Source of the DNA: Caballeronia sp. INDeC2 | Lineage (GTDB): Bacteria; Pseudomonadota; Gammaproteobacteria; Burkholderiales; Burkholderiaceae | Assembly: GCF_023631325.1 (NCBI RefSeq) | Contig: NZ_JALQDG010000049.1 | Coordinates: forward strand, 124,340 to 188,339 | Length of the DNA stretch: 64,000 bases | Direction: 5' to 3' | In this document: positions 62,822-64,000 of the stretch, piece after piece | Numbering within the stretch: position 1 is the stretch's first letter | How the letters are laid out: every line of letters starts with the position of its first letter | The notes under the pieces: generated by a model | Seen by the model: only the letters and a program-made list of their open reading frames with translations | Told to the model about the DNA's origin: nothing | Database searches by the model: none | Made by a program: the position numbers and the translations under genes

Positions 62822-63481
62822 CTACCAGCGAGCGTTGAACGTGTTGCACAACTCGTCGATCGTGGACTGATCGAGCGGGGCCGGTCGCGGCGTCGTCATG
62901 AGCCACAGGCGCGCCGTTTCTTCGAGTTCCTCGAGCGCATATGAAGCGTGCGAGACGCTGCGTTCCCACACGACCGGCCCCAGCCGTTCGAGCAATACGG
63001 CCCGCACGGACGCCGCGCGCTCGGCGATTTCGGCGGCCACTTGAGGATCGCCCGGACGCCGGTATCGCACGAGCGGAACATGGCCGACCTTCATCACGTA
63101 GTACGGTGAGATCGGCGGCAGTATGTCTTCCTCGCTCCACACGCCCGCAAGCGTCAACGCGACGAGCGAGCTCGAGTGCGTATGGACGATGCCGCGCGTT
63201 TCGGAGTTGCCTTCGTAAATACGGCGATGCAACTCCAACGTCTTCGATGGCCGCGCGCCCGATACGTGCCGCCCCTGCGCATCGACCTTCGCGATATCCG
63301 CGGGATCAAGCCGGCCGAGACAGGCGTCGGTTGGCGTGATGAGCCAGCCGTCGTCGCAGCGCGCGCTGACGTTGCCCGCACTGCCCACGGTGTAGCCGCA
63401 CGCGTAGAGACTCGCGCCGATCGTGCAGATTTCCTCGTGCAGTTTCGCGTCGCTGTGTGCGCTGATCATGACCTGGCTCAC
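62822..63481 (-). CDS. otnC: Class II aldolase/adducin-family, OtnC-like (3-oxo-tetronate 4-phosphate decarboxylase)
   Basis: A 219-residue member of the class II aldolase family. Motifs are AGNVSARCDDGWLITPT, the metal site HTHSSSLVALTLAG and the C-terminal HASYALEELEETARLWLMT, with PPISPYYVMKVGHVP in between. Neighbouring otnK sequence (overlapping start and stop, 4 bp) supports OtnC, the decarboxylating aldolase of the acid sugar (erythronate/threonate) pathway that forms dihydroxyacetone phosphate. Alternative class II aldolases (fuculose-phosphate type) are less likely. Confidence 0.8.
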   Translation of the reverse strand: MSQVMISAHSDAKLHEEICTIGASLYACGYTVGSAGNVSARCDDGWLITPTDACLGRLDPADIAKVDAQGRHVSGARPSKTLELHRRIYEGNSETRGIVHTHSSSLVALTLAGVWSEEDILPPISPYYVMKVGHVPLVRYRRPGDPQVAAEIAERAASVRAVLLERLGPVVWERSVSHASYALEELEETARLWLMTTPRPAPLDQSTIDELCNTFNARW

Positions 63482-64000
63482 GAACGTTCTCCATCAATAA
63501 AGCGCAGCGCCTTCGCGAAGAAATCGCGCGCGCCGAAGTTGCCCGACTTGAGCGCGAGGGCAAGCGACGTTTCGCCCAGCGCGACGGTGACGGGCACGCC
63601 CGGATCGATCGGCGCTCCGATCAGCAGCTTGTCGACGCCGAGCGCCTGTACGACCGCGCCCGAAGTCTCCCCGCTCGCCACTACGAACTTGCACACGCCG
63701 CGCGCCGTCGCCTCGCGTGCGATGGCGGCGAGCGCAACCTCGACGAGCTTGCCCGCAACCCCACGCCGAGTTTGCGCTAAACCGACACGACTTCATCGGG
63801 CGCGGCGGTCGCATAGATCAGGACCGGCTCTTCCGCATGGGTATCGATGAACGCGAGCGCTGCTTCGACGACGGCTTCGCCACGCGCCAGCGCGCGCGGA
63901 TCGGCGCGAAACGCCGGGCGCGCGGCGATCCATTCGGCGACCTGTGCGTTGGTCGCCTTCGACGCACTGCCCGCCAGCACGAGCGCCGCGCCTGAGACGG
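63478..64000 (-). pseudogene. otnK: OtnK-like 3-oxo-tetronate kinase, broken, 5' part beyond window
   Basis: The C-terminal frame (63478-63760) gives GKLVEVALAAIAREATARGV, KFVVASGETSGAVVQALGV and LIGAPIDPGVPVTVA, the ATP-binding lobe of OtnK. The upstream frame, in a different register, ends EEPVLIYATAAPDEVVSV and then meets an in-frame TAG at 63779-63777 where homologues have a sense codon. A further one-base-type shift near 63755 separates the two. Two independent lesions in one gene make it non-functional, unless they are assembly errors. The preceding part runs past the right window edge. Confidence 0.65.

Noticed and set aside
1..64000. CRISPR arrays, rRNA and tRNA genes
   Set aside because: No direct-repeat/spacer pattern was seen, and no rRNA or cloverleaf-like tRNA sequence was recognised; a covariance-model scan was not possible here.

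Overview
The window looks like a chromosomal or megaplasmid accessory region of a beta-proteobacterium of the Burkholderiaceae (Paraburkholderia/Caballeronia-like). The reasons are Burkholderia-type porins with the signature start QTVTLYG, high GC with G/C third positions, many catabolic operons each with its own regulator, and insertion sequences of the IS5, IS21, IS110 and IS630 families. The genus is inferred from protein style only.

Layout. 1-2.3 kb: 3' part of an N6-adenine DNA methyltransferase (NPPY motif at the window edge) overlapping a possible restriction endonuclease. 2.4-4.0 kb: a small secreted protein and a truncated IS21 left end. 4.0-13.7 kb: a five-gene oligopeptide-type ABC importer, an M20-family carbamoylase/amidohydrolase, a porin, a DUF3830 protein and a convergent RpiR regulator. 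13.7-14.9 kb: no convincing gene. 14.9-20.2 kb: ureide cluster A (FadR-type GntR regulator, DctA-like symporter, allantoicase, ureidoglycolate lyase) followed by formamidase. 20.4-23.2 kb: an IS5 remnant next to an internally deleted IS110, then an intact IS110. 24.3-28.1 kb: ureide cluster B, lower in GC (GntR regulator, a second ureidoglycolate lyase, a second DctA-like symporter, ureidoglycine aminohydrolase). Perfect FadR-type palindromes lie in front of cluster A and in front of the aminohydrolase gene.

28.9-47.4 kb is the most unusual part. It holds hydantoinase/oxoprolinase A and B subunits, an Asp/Glu racemase-family protein, two paralogous PF04392 (TrpX-like) binding proteins but one ATPase/permease pair, a porin, a ThDP-dependent decarboxylase-like enzyme, an FAD amine-oxidase-like enzyme, a UbiX/UbiD pair, an AraC regulator and an aldehyde dehydrogenase. 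A short motif (AGG[A/C]AATCGG-like) recurs in front of five of its transcription units, suggesting one AraC regulon for a nitrogen-containing, perhaps aromatic or cyclic, substrate.

47.5-53.5 kb: an IS5 remnant and an IclR-controlled sugar-acid cluster (cupin, SDR, UxaA/GarD dehydratase, MFS transporter, IclR) with tandem direct repeats at its promoter. 53.7-55.1 kb: IS630 with a 99-aa companion ORF. 55.3-61.7 kb: a zinc-homeostasis locus (orphan ZnuA, Zur, TonB receptor, two COG0523 GTPases) with two Zur-box-like palindromes between zur and the receptor gene. 62.0-64.0 kb: a PepSY protein, an OtnC-like aldolase-family enzyme, and an otnK gene broken by an in-frame TAG and a frameshift, running off the right edge.
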